Positions 27,401-39,600 of a DNA stretch of 64,000 nt are shown piece by piece (positions within the stretch are counted from its first letter, which is position 1; each line of letters begins with the position of its first letter). A program made the position numbers and the translations under genes. Below the pieces are notes generated by a model. It saw only the letters and a program-made list of their open reading frames with translations, did not search any database and was not told the origin of the DNA. Source of the DNA: Achatina immaculata (taxonomy: Eukaryota; Mollusca; Gastropoda; Stylommatophora; Achatinidae); the NCBI GenBank assembly GCA_009760885.1, contig CM019704.1, positions 13,499,803 to 13,563,802 of the forward strand, written 5' to 3'.

Positions 27401-30400
27401 GCACTCTTTCGCCATTTTGAAAAGTGTCCCCGGAATCGCGGACAAAATATGTACAATCTAAATGTTACACCAGTTGTTTTATTGAAACAAACAATGATCA
27501 TTATAATGACCATTGGCACGCATCGGGTATACCGGAAGCATCATTAAAGTGACCAAAGGCACGGAAAGAGTTAAACTGACAGGAGAAGGGGTGAAGGCGA
27601 ATATCTGGTGCCTCAAAACCAGACGTTTCGGGTAGATGAGAGTCATGTTTGGTAGCTCATCTACCACTACTGGGAGATTCTTCAGCTGCTGTGTGTGAAG
27701 TTGGGCTCCTCCTGGCCAGTGAAGAAAGGTGCGATTATGGGTTGCCATGCGGCACTGTGGAAAAGGTGAAAGAAAGGAGTAAGTGAAGCTTAATTGGTAT
27801 GTCCAGTAGTCTTGCGGCAAGAGCTACTCATACCATGGCACCTCTGCTGTAGAGGCCTGCATGTCTGTTCTACACCCATACTGGTGAAATATGCCTAAAC
27901 CGGCTTAAACCAGGGGTGAAACTTGATGGCTACTCAAGTCATGTTACTCCTCTCTAAGGTTGGTCACATCCAAAAAACGCCCATACTGGGATAATATGCC
28001 TAAACCGGCTCAACCCAATGGCGAGGATTCGTCCTCCTGGACCAAAGCTCCGTCCTGGTCACAACTAGGAAGGATAGCGGCCATGACTACAAAATGCTGA
28101 AGTTGGAGATACTGGACCAGTGCAGTCTAGATAGGCAACCACCTCTCATCCGGCAGGGATGTATGCGTATCCTAATCACGCTGAGGTTTTCCGGTGAGAA
28201 AGTCCCACGCTGGACTGGATGGGCAACCACCTCTCACCCGGCGGGGATATACAAGTATCCCAAAACATGTCCAGGTTTTCCCAGTGAGGATGGACAACCA
28301 CCTCTCACCCAGCGGGGATATACTGATATCCAAAACATGTCAAGGTTTTCTGGTGAGAAAGTCCAACTCTAGATTAAACTGGTGCAATGAAAACCACGGT
28401 GTCACGCAATCCCGTTTCTGAGACCCACCAAGAATACAGGCTCAAACCCTGCGATACTCTGAACTTCTTGTGATCCTCTTGGGGATCTAGTGTGGTCCTT
28501 TCAGGGACCACGGGACCTATTGAGGACCACAGAAGTAAATTCAGTAGGATCATGGGGCGGCCTTGGTGGTAGAAGCGAACGAAGAAGAAGAAGACTCAGG
28601 CCAGTAAAAGCATACATTACTTTATCTATAACTTGTCTTCCTTTTTTATCCATGAAATACACACCAGTCTTCTGTACAGCCACATTTCTATAATAATAAT
28701 TTCCCATTTATTTGCTTTTTTAACACTACCACAAATAATAAATATGTGTGTGATTTAATAGAATATTATAAGAAGAAGATTCTCAGCAGTGTTAATGGAG
28801 AAAAAGTTACATGTTTTCTCTAAAACCTGAAAGTATTAAGAGTGTTGTAGGATCTCCCCCAGCATCTGTGAAAAACATTGCAGCTGATTTATTGGTGGAT
28901 AAATAAGGCAATTGTTGGATTTGGAGATTGCTGTAGTGGTTATCAGTTGGAGGGTGTGTGTGAGAGAGAGAGACAGGAAAGGTGCACCATGAAATGATAG
29001 TCAGCGGAACATAGCCTGCTTGTGGCAGGGTTAAAGGACCATGGGCAACCAAGACCTGTCCCACCTCTCTGTCAGTGTGCCCACAGTAAAGGCTTAGGCA
29101 GGCTAACAGGGCAGGGATCATTAGTCCCCCTGTGGTGAAATCTGCTAAAGAAGCATCCTTACTTGTATGTAAAAATAGCTGCCCTAACCCGTTCTTCTGT
29201 CTGACACAATGCTTGTACTTCAACACTTTCACCACATCACCTTGCTCACAGTTCTGGATAGTTAGAACAGCAACAATAACAGTCATTAGGAGTACCATAA
29301 GGCTACTGAATGAAGACCTCTTTTCTGACTTGGAATATTGTTGGATTCATAATTCACCGCTGGCAGCCTCTGATTGCAAAAATGGGTACATGACACATTA
29401 ATGCTGGGGGGAAAAAAATGATTTCTGAAAATTGAGAATGCTGCCTGTGTTGCAAAGTATTCTGGAGTGTTCTACACATCCACATGACATCTTTATGAAT
29501 GAGAGGAAAATAGGATGTCATGTGATTGTCAGTTCAGTGAACACAAGTCCTCTCCCAAGCAGGCGAATGAAAAAAACTTATTTGGTTTTCCTTACTTTAT
29601 ACAAATTACTGCCTCATGGCATGTACATGCTGCAGGTGTGTGAGGTGCTTAGAGCTTTCATTCTTCTAGGTCACAGCTTTGTGAGGTAGGTAGGTCAGCA
29701 CCATCCTCACCACCTTTGTTTTCCCAGGGAAACCCCAAGTTACCCACTTCTTGAAGATGGAGTAACCCTGGTGCTAGTCAGTCATAAACAAAAAAAAATT
29801 CACCTCAGTGCAGGATCAAACCGCAGACCTTCTGGTTAGCAGGCAAATGATTTATAGAGCAAATCTAGAACACCTCATGTGCCATATTAAGATCATGTTG
29901 ATACCTGACTTGGTCAGATTGATATTAAGATCATGTTGATACCTGACTTTTGGCCAGACTGATATTGAGATCATGTTGATATCTGACTATTGGCCAGACT
30001 GATATTAAGATCATGTTGATAAATGACTGTTGGCCACTGATATTAAGATTATGTTGATTCCTGACTATTGGTCAGATTGATATTAAGATCATGTTGATTC
30101 CTGACTATTGGTCAGACTGATATTGAGATCATGTTGATACCTGACTATTGGCCAGACTGATATTAAGATCATGTTGATACCTGACTATTGGCTAGACTGA
30201 TATTAAGATCATGTTGATACCTGACTATTGGCCAGACTGATATTAAGATCATGTTGATACCTGACTATTGGCCAGACTGATATTAAGATCATGTTGATAA
30301 ATGACTATTGGCCAGACTGATATTAAGATCATGTTGATACCTGACTATTGGCCAGACTGATATTAAGATCATGTTGATACCTGACTATTGGCCAGACTGA

Positions 30401-30572
30401 TATTAAGATCATGTTGATAAATGACTATTGGCCAGACTGATATTAAGATCATGTTGATACCTGACTATTGGCCAGACTGATATTAAGATCATGTTGATAC
30501 CTGACTATTGGCCAGACTGATATTAAGATCATGTTGATAAATGACTATTGGCCAGACTTATATCAGAACACG

Positions 30573-30603
<31 letters not shown>

Positions 30604-33600
30604 CTCTTTCTCTCTCTCTCTCCGGAGGAGCACAATATGGAGGTAAGATATGATGTTCATTGACTTTGACCATCTGACTCTGGTGATTATGTTATCTCTG
30701 GGAGTCATTCAGCTTGTGCATTAGGAGGCAGACTTCAATTGTGCATTATATCTTTACAACATTCATCCAAATGCCAATCTGTTCCTCTGTTCTTAGCTCA
30801 TGCTGGGTTACTGAAACAAAAGGGACCAGATTGTTTTTATTTTTGTTTATAGGTGGGCCAGCTGACAGAGCAGCAGTGGGATGATCTTATAAAGTGGTAC
30901 TACCAATTAGTACAGTAGGTATCACTCCTATGAAATTGTTCTCTTGGTTTTCCTAATTAAATTTTCTTTTATTTTATAACTCCACAAGAATTACAGTCAC
31001 CAGAGTAGTGAAGTGGTTACGCACTTGTCCACCAAGGTTGGTGGTTCAGATTTCACCCTGTCACCAAATTGTAGAAATGGGTACTTGCCTTATTCTGGAG
31101 TTGGAGAGAAGGCAGCCAGGTATGATGCTGATCATGTGGTGACAAGTCAGGTAGATATGGGCACAAACACCACATCCCCTAGGAACTGTATGGCAAGAAT
31201 TGTGGCTGCATCCACAACAGTCCAGTCAAGAACAGTGGTTCATCAAATTTCAGATCAAACAGGTCTTATGGGCCGGCATTGCCAGAACCGACTGCAATGG
31301 GCAAACCAGCATCATCAGTAGACCATTGCGAATGATTGGAGAAGGGTTTGGTTTAGTGGTGAATCATTCTTTCTTCTCCAGTGACACAGTAGACAAAGAA
31401 GAGTTTACTGCAGAGTCCACAAGTGCTGTGGCGAGAACTGCGTGGATGAGGCTCCTCCACATGGCGGCGGAGCTGTACTGGTGTGAGAGACGATCAGCTT
31501 TGTGGGTGCAAATTGAAGGACGCCTAAATGCCCAACATGTCGCTAAAATTCTTCATCCTCACGTCCTTTCACTTCTGGCTGCACCATGGTCGATTTTTCT
31601 AGTCTGCCCACTTATCTTAAGGACACAAATCATGCTCTCACTGCTTTGTAGACCCCTTACACTCTGCCTGGTCACACCTACCATATTTTAACTCTTGAGT
31701 GTCCTTATACACATCCATCCCGCATGATCAGGGACTTCAGGCTGTCAAGTTCTTTCAGAACAAAAGATGCCATCCCTTTATTCCTACGTCTACTGTTCTG
31801 CTGTTTACACGACTTGTCCTAAAACTCATTTCATTTGAATTCAGTGGCTGTTCTTCAACCAGATTAGTGATGTGGCCATGGGTACCAAAATGGGCCCCAG
31901 CTAGGCATGTCTGTTCATGGGCCACTTTGAGCACAAGGTTCGGAGAGTCTATAGAGACCCTTTTCCAGCCTTCTATTGACGCTACATAGATGACTGCATT
32001 GGGATCATATCAGTGTCAGAGGAAGACCTTTACAGCTTCATCAGTTTTGTTAAGCAGTTCAATCCTGTCATTTCTTTCACCTCCCATGTCTCAACTACTT
32101 CTGTTAACTTTCTAGACATTGCTGTCACTATTGGCCCTACTGGGCTTACTATTTCTGTCCACTATAAACCTACAGACTCTCACAGCTATCTATTGGCCCT
32201 ACTGGGCTTACTATTTCTGTCCACTATAAACCTACAGAGTCTCACAGCTATCTCTTGCACTCTTCCTCCCATCCCGGAAAGGACTCTATTCCTTTTCCCC
32301 AGCTTTTTAGGTTGTGACGGTTGTGCACTGAGGATGTTGATTTCTATAATCATTCCCACAAAATTCTAGATTTCTTCCACCAACTCGGCTATCCAGAACA
32401 TGTTCTCTCGTTGTCTTAGAACCACATCAGCCATATATCGCGGCAACAAGCCCTCACTCCTAAACCGCACTGTAACTCAACCAGAGTTAAACTGGTACTC
32501 ACGCACCACCTTCATAGTTTGGCAGTTAACATACTGTTTTGCCATCTCCATCTCCTCGAGACCAAGCCTGATACATGTGAACTTTTTGAGGAACCCTCCA
32601 TTGGTGGCCTACAGACAGGACAAGAACCTTAGGAACCTTTTAGTTCAAAGTTGCCTTAAGACAGATGACACTTTTTATGGTACCAGACATTGTGGACGTC
32701 ATAGATGCAACACTTACCTGTTTGTTGTCGAGGCTAGCCTGATCCCCCTTCCCTAAGTCCACGTTTTCAGTTCAGGAGGGTTTCACCTGCACTTCATGCA
32801 ATATTATTTATGCTAATATGTGCAAACGTTGTGATATGAAGTATATAGGGGAGACCGGTTTACACTCAGGAGATCATTTTTGCCAACATCTTAACGACAT
32901 TTCTAAGAGGGCCTGGACACCTGTGGCTAAACATTTTTGCCTTAGCAACCATAGGGGAAAACAGGACATTTCTGTTAGTGTGATCCACTCTTGTTCTGCT
33001 GATGTATGATCTCAGAGGTTCCTAGAACTGCGCCTTATTTTCCAGGCTGGCTGTCTCCACCCAGCTGGAGTTAACAATGTCTTCAGCTTCCTTTAACATC
33101 TTTAGTTTTCCACTTTTTTTCTGCGATTTATATTCTACTTTCTTGTTTCTTTCTCCTAGTTTCCCTCACCCTCCTTACTACCACCTTCTCTTTTTCTTTG
33201 GCTGTGATTTTGCCCCTTCGGGTCTTGTCCTATTCACCAGTTTCATATTATCTCCCTGCTTCCTTTCCCCTCCCCACAACCCCCCCCCCCCCCCCTCGAC
33301 ACCTGCTTCTCTAGCGAGTTACAAGTATCTATTGCCCTTCCCTTTTCTCCCCCCCCCCTTTTTTTGCTTTTCTTTGTGGCCCCCCGTGGTCTGTATGTGG
33401 TACACATATTCTTATGTTTCCTACTTTCTGAAGTATGCCACTAAGATAAGTTTTTCATTTAGTTATATGTTTTGTCTTGTTTGTGTATGTAATCCTCTAA
33501 AAAATTTCATGTCAAAATATTGGATGTTGTATGTTTTTCATTTATACACTCTCATCTTACTCTCATACTTTCTATTCGTTTTTTTCTCACTTACTCACTC

Positions 33601-36600
33601 CTTCTGCCACCTTGTAAAACTGCACCATACACCTCTATCTACCTTTACTGAATATCACTTTGAAAGTATTTATTGTTATTTTGTTATGAGTATTGCTTGG
33701 TAAGATTCTTACAGTGCACTCTTGTTGTTGAGTGATGCTTTTAAAAGTTTGCTTACAGCACATTTTTATTATTCAGCAGCACTTTAGAAGTATTTTACGG
33801 TATGCACTTGTTATTGAGTAATGCTGTAAGAGCATCTTAACCACACTTTTGTTTTTGAGTAGCACTTTAAAAATATCTTGCAAAATGGAATAGAAACTTA
33901 AATATACTCTACAATATATTTTGTTCTGTACTTTAAGTTCAGAAAGTGCATTATGTTACAGAGTTCTGAACATCGAAGATTTTGACTTTCTTTGTTTTTT
34001 TTGCGTGTACTTCGTGCATTTTTATTTGTGATTTAATTTCACTAACCAGTGAGGAGGGCACCTTCGATAATATCCCATTAAATCTGGCCAAGCAGTGTGA
34101 GAGCTTAACTCGCCGACTAACGTGCCACTGCCCTCAGTTTGAGATGGATGGTGTCCGTAATGTATGGATCGTAAAACCAGGTGCCAAATCTCGTGGAAGA
34201 GGTAAGGATAGTGTAGTGTAGTAAAACAAGCAACAGTTGTGCATTCAGTTAAATTTTATTCTAGTATTAACTTTTACTGTACATGAAAGATGGTCTTCCA
34301 AAACATGACTGAGATGGCATTTTTTTTTTCAAGTTACCTGTCCAGCCCATGACACTGCTATACATTTAGTTATTTAATCATTATTCAGTATATAGGAAAC
34401 TGCACTGATTTAAATTAATTTGTGTGTTAATGTGAAAAACACAAAGTAAAACTTGCAGGACATATTAACACGTAAGAATTAAGAGTCTTTTTCTTCATTC
34501 TCTTCTACCACCAAGACTGCCCCATGATCCTACTGAATTTACTCCTGTGGTCCTTGATAGGGCCACAAGAGGTCCTGTGGTCCCCAAGAGGTCCACAAGG
34601 GATCCCCAAGAGGACCACAGGAGGTTCAGAATATCGCGGGGCCTGGGCCTGTATTCTCGGTGGGTCACAGAAGCGGGATTGCATGACGCTGTGGTTTTCA
34701 TTGCACCAGTTTAATCTAGAGTTGGACTTTCTCACTGGAAAACCTCAACATATTTTGGATATCAATATATACCCACCGAGTGAGAGGTGGTTGCCCATCC
34801 AGTCCAGCGTTGGACTTTCTCACCAGAAAACCTCAGTGTGGTTAAGATACGCATATATCCCCGCTGGGTGAGAGGTGGTTGCCTATCTAGACTGCACTGG
34901 TCCAGTGTCTCCGACTTCAGCATTTTGTGGTCATGGCTGGTAACCCTTCTTAGCTGTGACCAGGACAGAGCTTTTGTCCAGGAGGACGAATCCTCACCAC
35001 TAGGAAGTTTCACACCTGGATTAAGCCGGTTTAGGCGTATTATCCCAGTATGGGTGTATTTAGGATGTGACCGACCTCTAGAGCGGAGGTACCATGACAT
35101 GAGTAGTTATCAAGTTTCACCCCTAAGTTAAGCCAGTTTAGGCATATTTCTCCAGTATGGGTGTATATAGAATATGGCCGGCCTCTAGAGTGGAGGTGCC
35201 ATGGTATGAGTAGCTCTTGCAGCGAGACCATTGGACATACCAGTTAAACTACACTTTATCCTCTCCATCGCCTTTTTCACAGCGGTGTCACACGGCAACG
35301 CTAATCACATTTTCTTCATTGGCTGGGAGGAGTTTCACCCCACATGTGGCGGCCGAAAAATCTCTCCAACAGTGTCTTGGGCTAAGCCGGTTTAAGCAAT
35401 ATGCCCCAGTATGGGTGTATATAGGACGTGGCTGGCCTCTAGAGCAGAGCTGCCATGATTTGAGTAGCCCTGACCTCAAGACTATTGGTTACATCACTTA
35501 ATCCTTTCCTTAACCTTTTCTATGGTGGTGCTGTGCGGCAACCCTAATCGCATTTTTCTTCATTGGCCAGGAGGAGTTTCACCCCACGCACGGCAGCTGG
35601 AGAATCTCCCCTGCAGCGGGTTTTAAATCAGAGTTTTCCTTCTCCTAGATGAGGTACCAACCAAGACTCTCATCTACCCGAAGTGTCTGGTTTTCAGACG
35701 GCAGATATCCTGTCAGTTTAAACATGAGAAGGCCAGGAGCTGGACTTGGACTGTCAGAGGCTATTTGAGATGTGTGCCTTGGAGACATTTAATTGGAATG
35801 GAGGTCATATCCCCAACCCCACCTCCGGCTATAAAACAGCCCTTAGAACCTAAAAGAGTCTTAAAATCTATATGTTGAATCTATGTGGTCGGCCACATGA
35901 AACTCTAAAGAGGACATTGTAAAGAGAGGCCAAATTAGTAGGTATAAAATCCCTTTATGAAGTTGAAAAGTTTGCCAAAAACAGGAGAACTTGGCAAACA
36001 TATCGTGCAAGCCCTGTATGACGTTTATTGCACTGGAAGGATGTAGGATGTAAGAATCTGTATGTTGTCTTTTTTATGTCTAATACTCTTTGACCAGCTG
36101 AATCCAGCAAGTAATATTATAGTTGACTATTACCATGACTATAAGATCATATTTTCACTTAGTCTCTTAGAAGTTATAAAGCTCTTATGATACTGAACTA
36201 GATTTTAGAGAGTTCTAATGACATTAGAGTAGAATTATAGAAATCTAGTGGTATTTGGAGTAGAAATTACAGAATTTGAAGGATATTGGCATAGAAATTA
36301 TAGAATTTGAAGGACATAGGGGTAGAAATTATAGAATTATGTAAATTAGAAAATTCCAATGCGACTGAAGTAAAGTTTTAGTAAATATTAGTAGAAATAA
36401 TACAGTTTAAATGACGTTAAATGATTTTAGAATTCTGATGACATAAGCAAAAATTGGAGATCTCTAAAAATAATTCAGATTGTGTCTTATTTTCACCCCA
36501 AATATTCAGTAATGTTGTACTGCACTATAATGTCAACAGGTATTATGTGTTATGAAAAACTGGAAGACATGCTTAAACTTGTCTGCACCCAGGTGGTCAA

Positions 36601-39600
36601 GAAAGATGGAAAATATGTTGTACAGAAATACATAGGTATGTTGTATGTCAGCTTGTAATGATTCTTCATTCATTCATTCATTCATTTGCATGTCCCATGC
36701 GGAATTTTGCCTCCCTAAAAGCTCTCTTGAAGGCCTCTCAGTTGTAAGCAAGGTGCCCCGCTGCTGATGCATCCATTTGCAAATATTCAGCAACGTCTTG
36801 TTGCCATCTTTTCCTTGGTCTTCCTCTCTTTCTTTTTCCCAACATGTACCCTTCCAAGACTGGAAAAGACACATTCTCATGACGTTTAATATGTCTGAAA
36901 TGTTTAAGCTTTCTGTGTTTAGCTTTCTTTACTAACCAGCCACCTTCAGTATTACATTCTTGTAGTATGGATATATTTGTTATTTTTTGTGTCCATGATA
37001 TATGAAGGACTCTTGTGTAGCATTTACATTCAAAGACACTTATATGTTTCTCTGCTGTTTTGTTAAGTGTCAGATCTCACAGACATATGTTTCAATGGAT
37101 AAGATACATTCTCCATCTTATTTTTGTAGTTTATTCCTCTTCACAGCTTCTTTAGTTGTTTTAGCTTCTGAAGAACAATCATCATGTGCCGTGTGACTGA
37201 CGTTGGCTATTATGCTTCTCCAGAGTACCCGATCCTTCATGCAGGCCATCAGTTCATTTGGTGATCTCATCTCACACCATCCCGTCAGACTGTCCAGTAT
37301 TATTTCTCTTGGTCTTCCTCTTGATCTTCTTCCTTCTATTTTTCCTGTTGTTATATTTTCAATGCCCCCTCTTCTCATTGCATGTCCTATGAAAGTACAT
37401 TGTCTCTCTCTTATCTTTTTGACAAGGTTTTTTTGCCTCTCCAGCTCTTCTCGTACATTCTTCATTAGTTATTTTTGCTGTCCAGAGGATTCGCAACATT
37501 CTTCTAATAAACCACATTTCTGCTGCTTCCAATGATTTTTGTGCAGACTTGCCTATTGTCCATGATTCACTTCCATATAACAAGATAGGTTCAATATAGC
37601 ATTTTAGGACTCATTTTCTAACATTCATTAATAAAGATGTGTTAGCTAATATGTTTCTCATACAATAGATGTTTTTTTAAATCTCCCTCATTATATCTCC
37701 ATTATTAGTTGGTAATAATGCTCATTTCTGGGAATATGTTGGCATTCACTTTAGCATCAAGAAGATATTAATTAACTCTTTGACAATATGAAAGTGTATT
37801 TGTATGTGTGTATGATAAACCACTTGTAATCATGTGCTCAGGTCGGCTTACACACTGTTTCTTTATAAGCTCGATATTTATGCAGGTGTGGCTCGCATTT
37901 TGGTTATGAATATGATGGCGGATGAACAGACAAGAAACTTTACTTTCAGAGGGCGAAGAATTTAGCACAAAGGTCCATCTGACATTCTGCCCCTCGTTTC
38001 TCAACTTTTATTCAGATTGTCATTAAACATAATTATAGTGCTAGTGTTATCTATGAAAAATACAAAACGCTTTAAAACATGAGAGAAAGAAAAATTGTAA
38101 GGGAATGATCGTGACTCAAATCACGGACTCCAGTGATACGAGCAACTATTAAGTCACAAAAATAGCTCACCATACTCTCAGTACTTTGCTCTATTATTTT
38201 ATTGTTCCCAAAGCCTTGTTACTTCTTATTTGCTAGTTTTATCGCCCTTAAACGTTGTTCCTTAAACAATAATAAATATGAAATGAATAAGTTTTACTTA
38301 CGACCTCTTATATCCATACATGAAGCATACTAAAGTTTTTTATTAATATCTTTAACACTTTCCGTGCGTATGGTCAATATAGTGACACTTCCAGTGTCCC
38401 TAAGCTACCGTATGATCATTATAGTGACAATTGTTTGTTTCATTAAAACAAGCGGTGTAACATTTAGATTGTACATATTTCGTCCACGATTCCGGTGACA
38501 TTTTCAAAATGGCAAAAGAGTGCCTAGTTACGAGCGATGGCAAGCGAGAAAAAGGACGAGAAGCATGGAAATTTTTCAATTTTTGACGATGTAGATAGGG
38601 GTATGGACATACCCTATGGCCACCCCGCTGCTCTTGAATGTTTTCTAAGTAGATCTAGACATATTTAGACGACTGGAGAAGTAGTTAGGAGTAGGTAGGA
38701 GGTTAGTTCAGACATTCATTCAGCGAGAATGCAATACAGAATCACAATACGAGATCGACAAGTAGATCTACACATCTCAGATGGTAAGTAGTGGTAAGTA
38801 GGGCAGAACTAGACCTCGCCGATGGTGAGCTGGCCACAATCAGTGTCTAAAAACATCACATTACTTTTTTTTTCCTAAAAAACTCTGCATTTATGAAATT
38901 TTCATTCATTTAGCTATACTTTGAAACATATTAAGTATACGAAGTACATGGAAATACTGTTTTCCATTCCATTTTACAACTAGACCCCCTAACAGACCAA
39001 AACCTGCGTTTTTACTCCCGCATACCACGACACGTCCGTGTTTCTTCTAACGCACGGAAAGAGTTAAACTAAAAAATTAGTACATATAGGCATACATGAG
39101 TATATTTTTTTAGAACATCAGTACAAAATTAATGTTCAGAGAAAAAAATATTTCAGTATCTGAATGCATTATGCCAGGGTTTCTCAAGAGAAGCATACTG
39201 TCCACAGGGCGCTAAGCACAGTTTCAGAATGCTGTGACTAAATATTCATTAATAGTATAGAGGGAGCCTACGACCTCATTTGTCACATGCATCGCCCACT
39301 CCCTTTTATCTAGTAAATTTGAATGTCAGTCTGACTACCCAGAAGTAATATCTCAGTTGCAACATAACATTACATTTTTGTTTTTCTCCCTTCATGATAG
39401 CTTGCAACCTATGTAAACAACTGGATAATACCTTTCATATCAATATTTGCTATCTAATCCTCTCCTACATCTTTTCTAATCCTAATCTTATCACTCACAT
39501 CACACACCTTCCCACTTTAGCTTGCAACAGCCACCCATGTGTGTTACTACAGGTTACTACTTTGGGCTAGATCCTCTGGTGACAGTCAGTCTCTGTCCTT

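Noticed and set aside
29883..30560. CRISPR-like regular repeats
   Set aside because: Units are directly adjacent 40-mers with no unique spacers, in a eukaryotic intron. It is a satellite.
33077..33703. A 208-codon open frame
   Set aside because: The composition follows a pyrimidine-rich tract (Phe, Ser, Pro, Leu). It has no domain and overlaps the Penelope 3' region.
37773..38004. A seventh MITE copy
   Set aside because: 'taactcttt' is present but the GTGCC core and a matching right end are absent.
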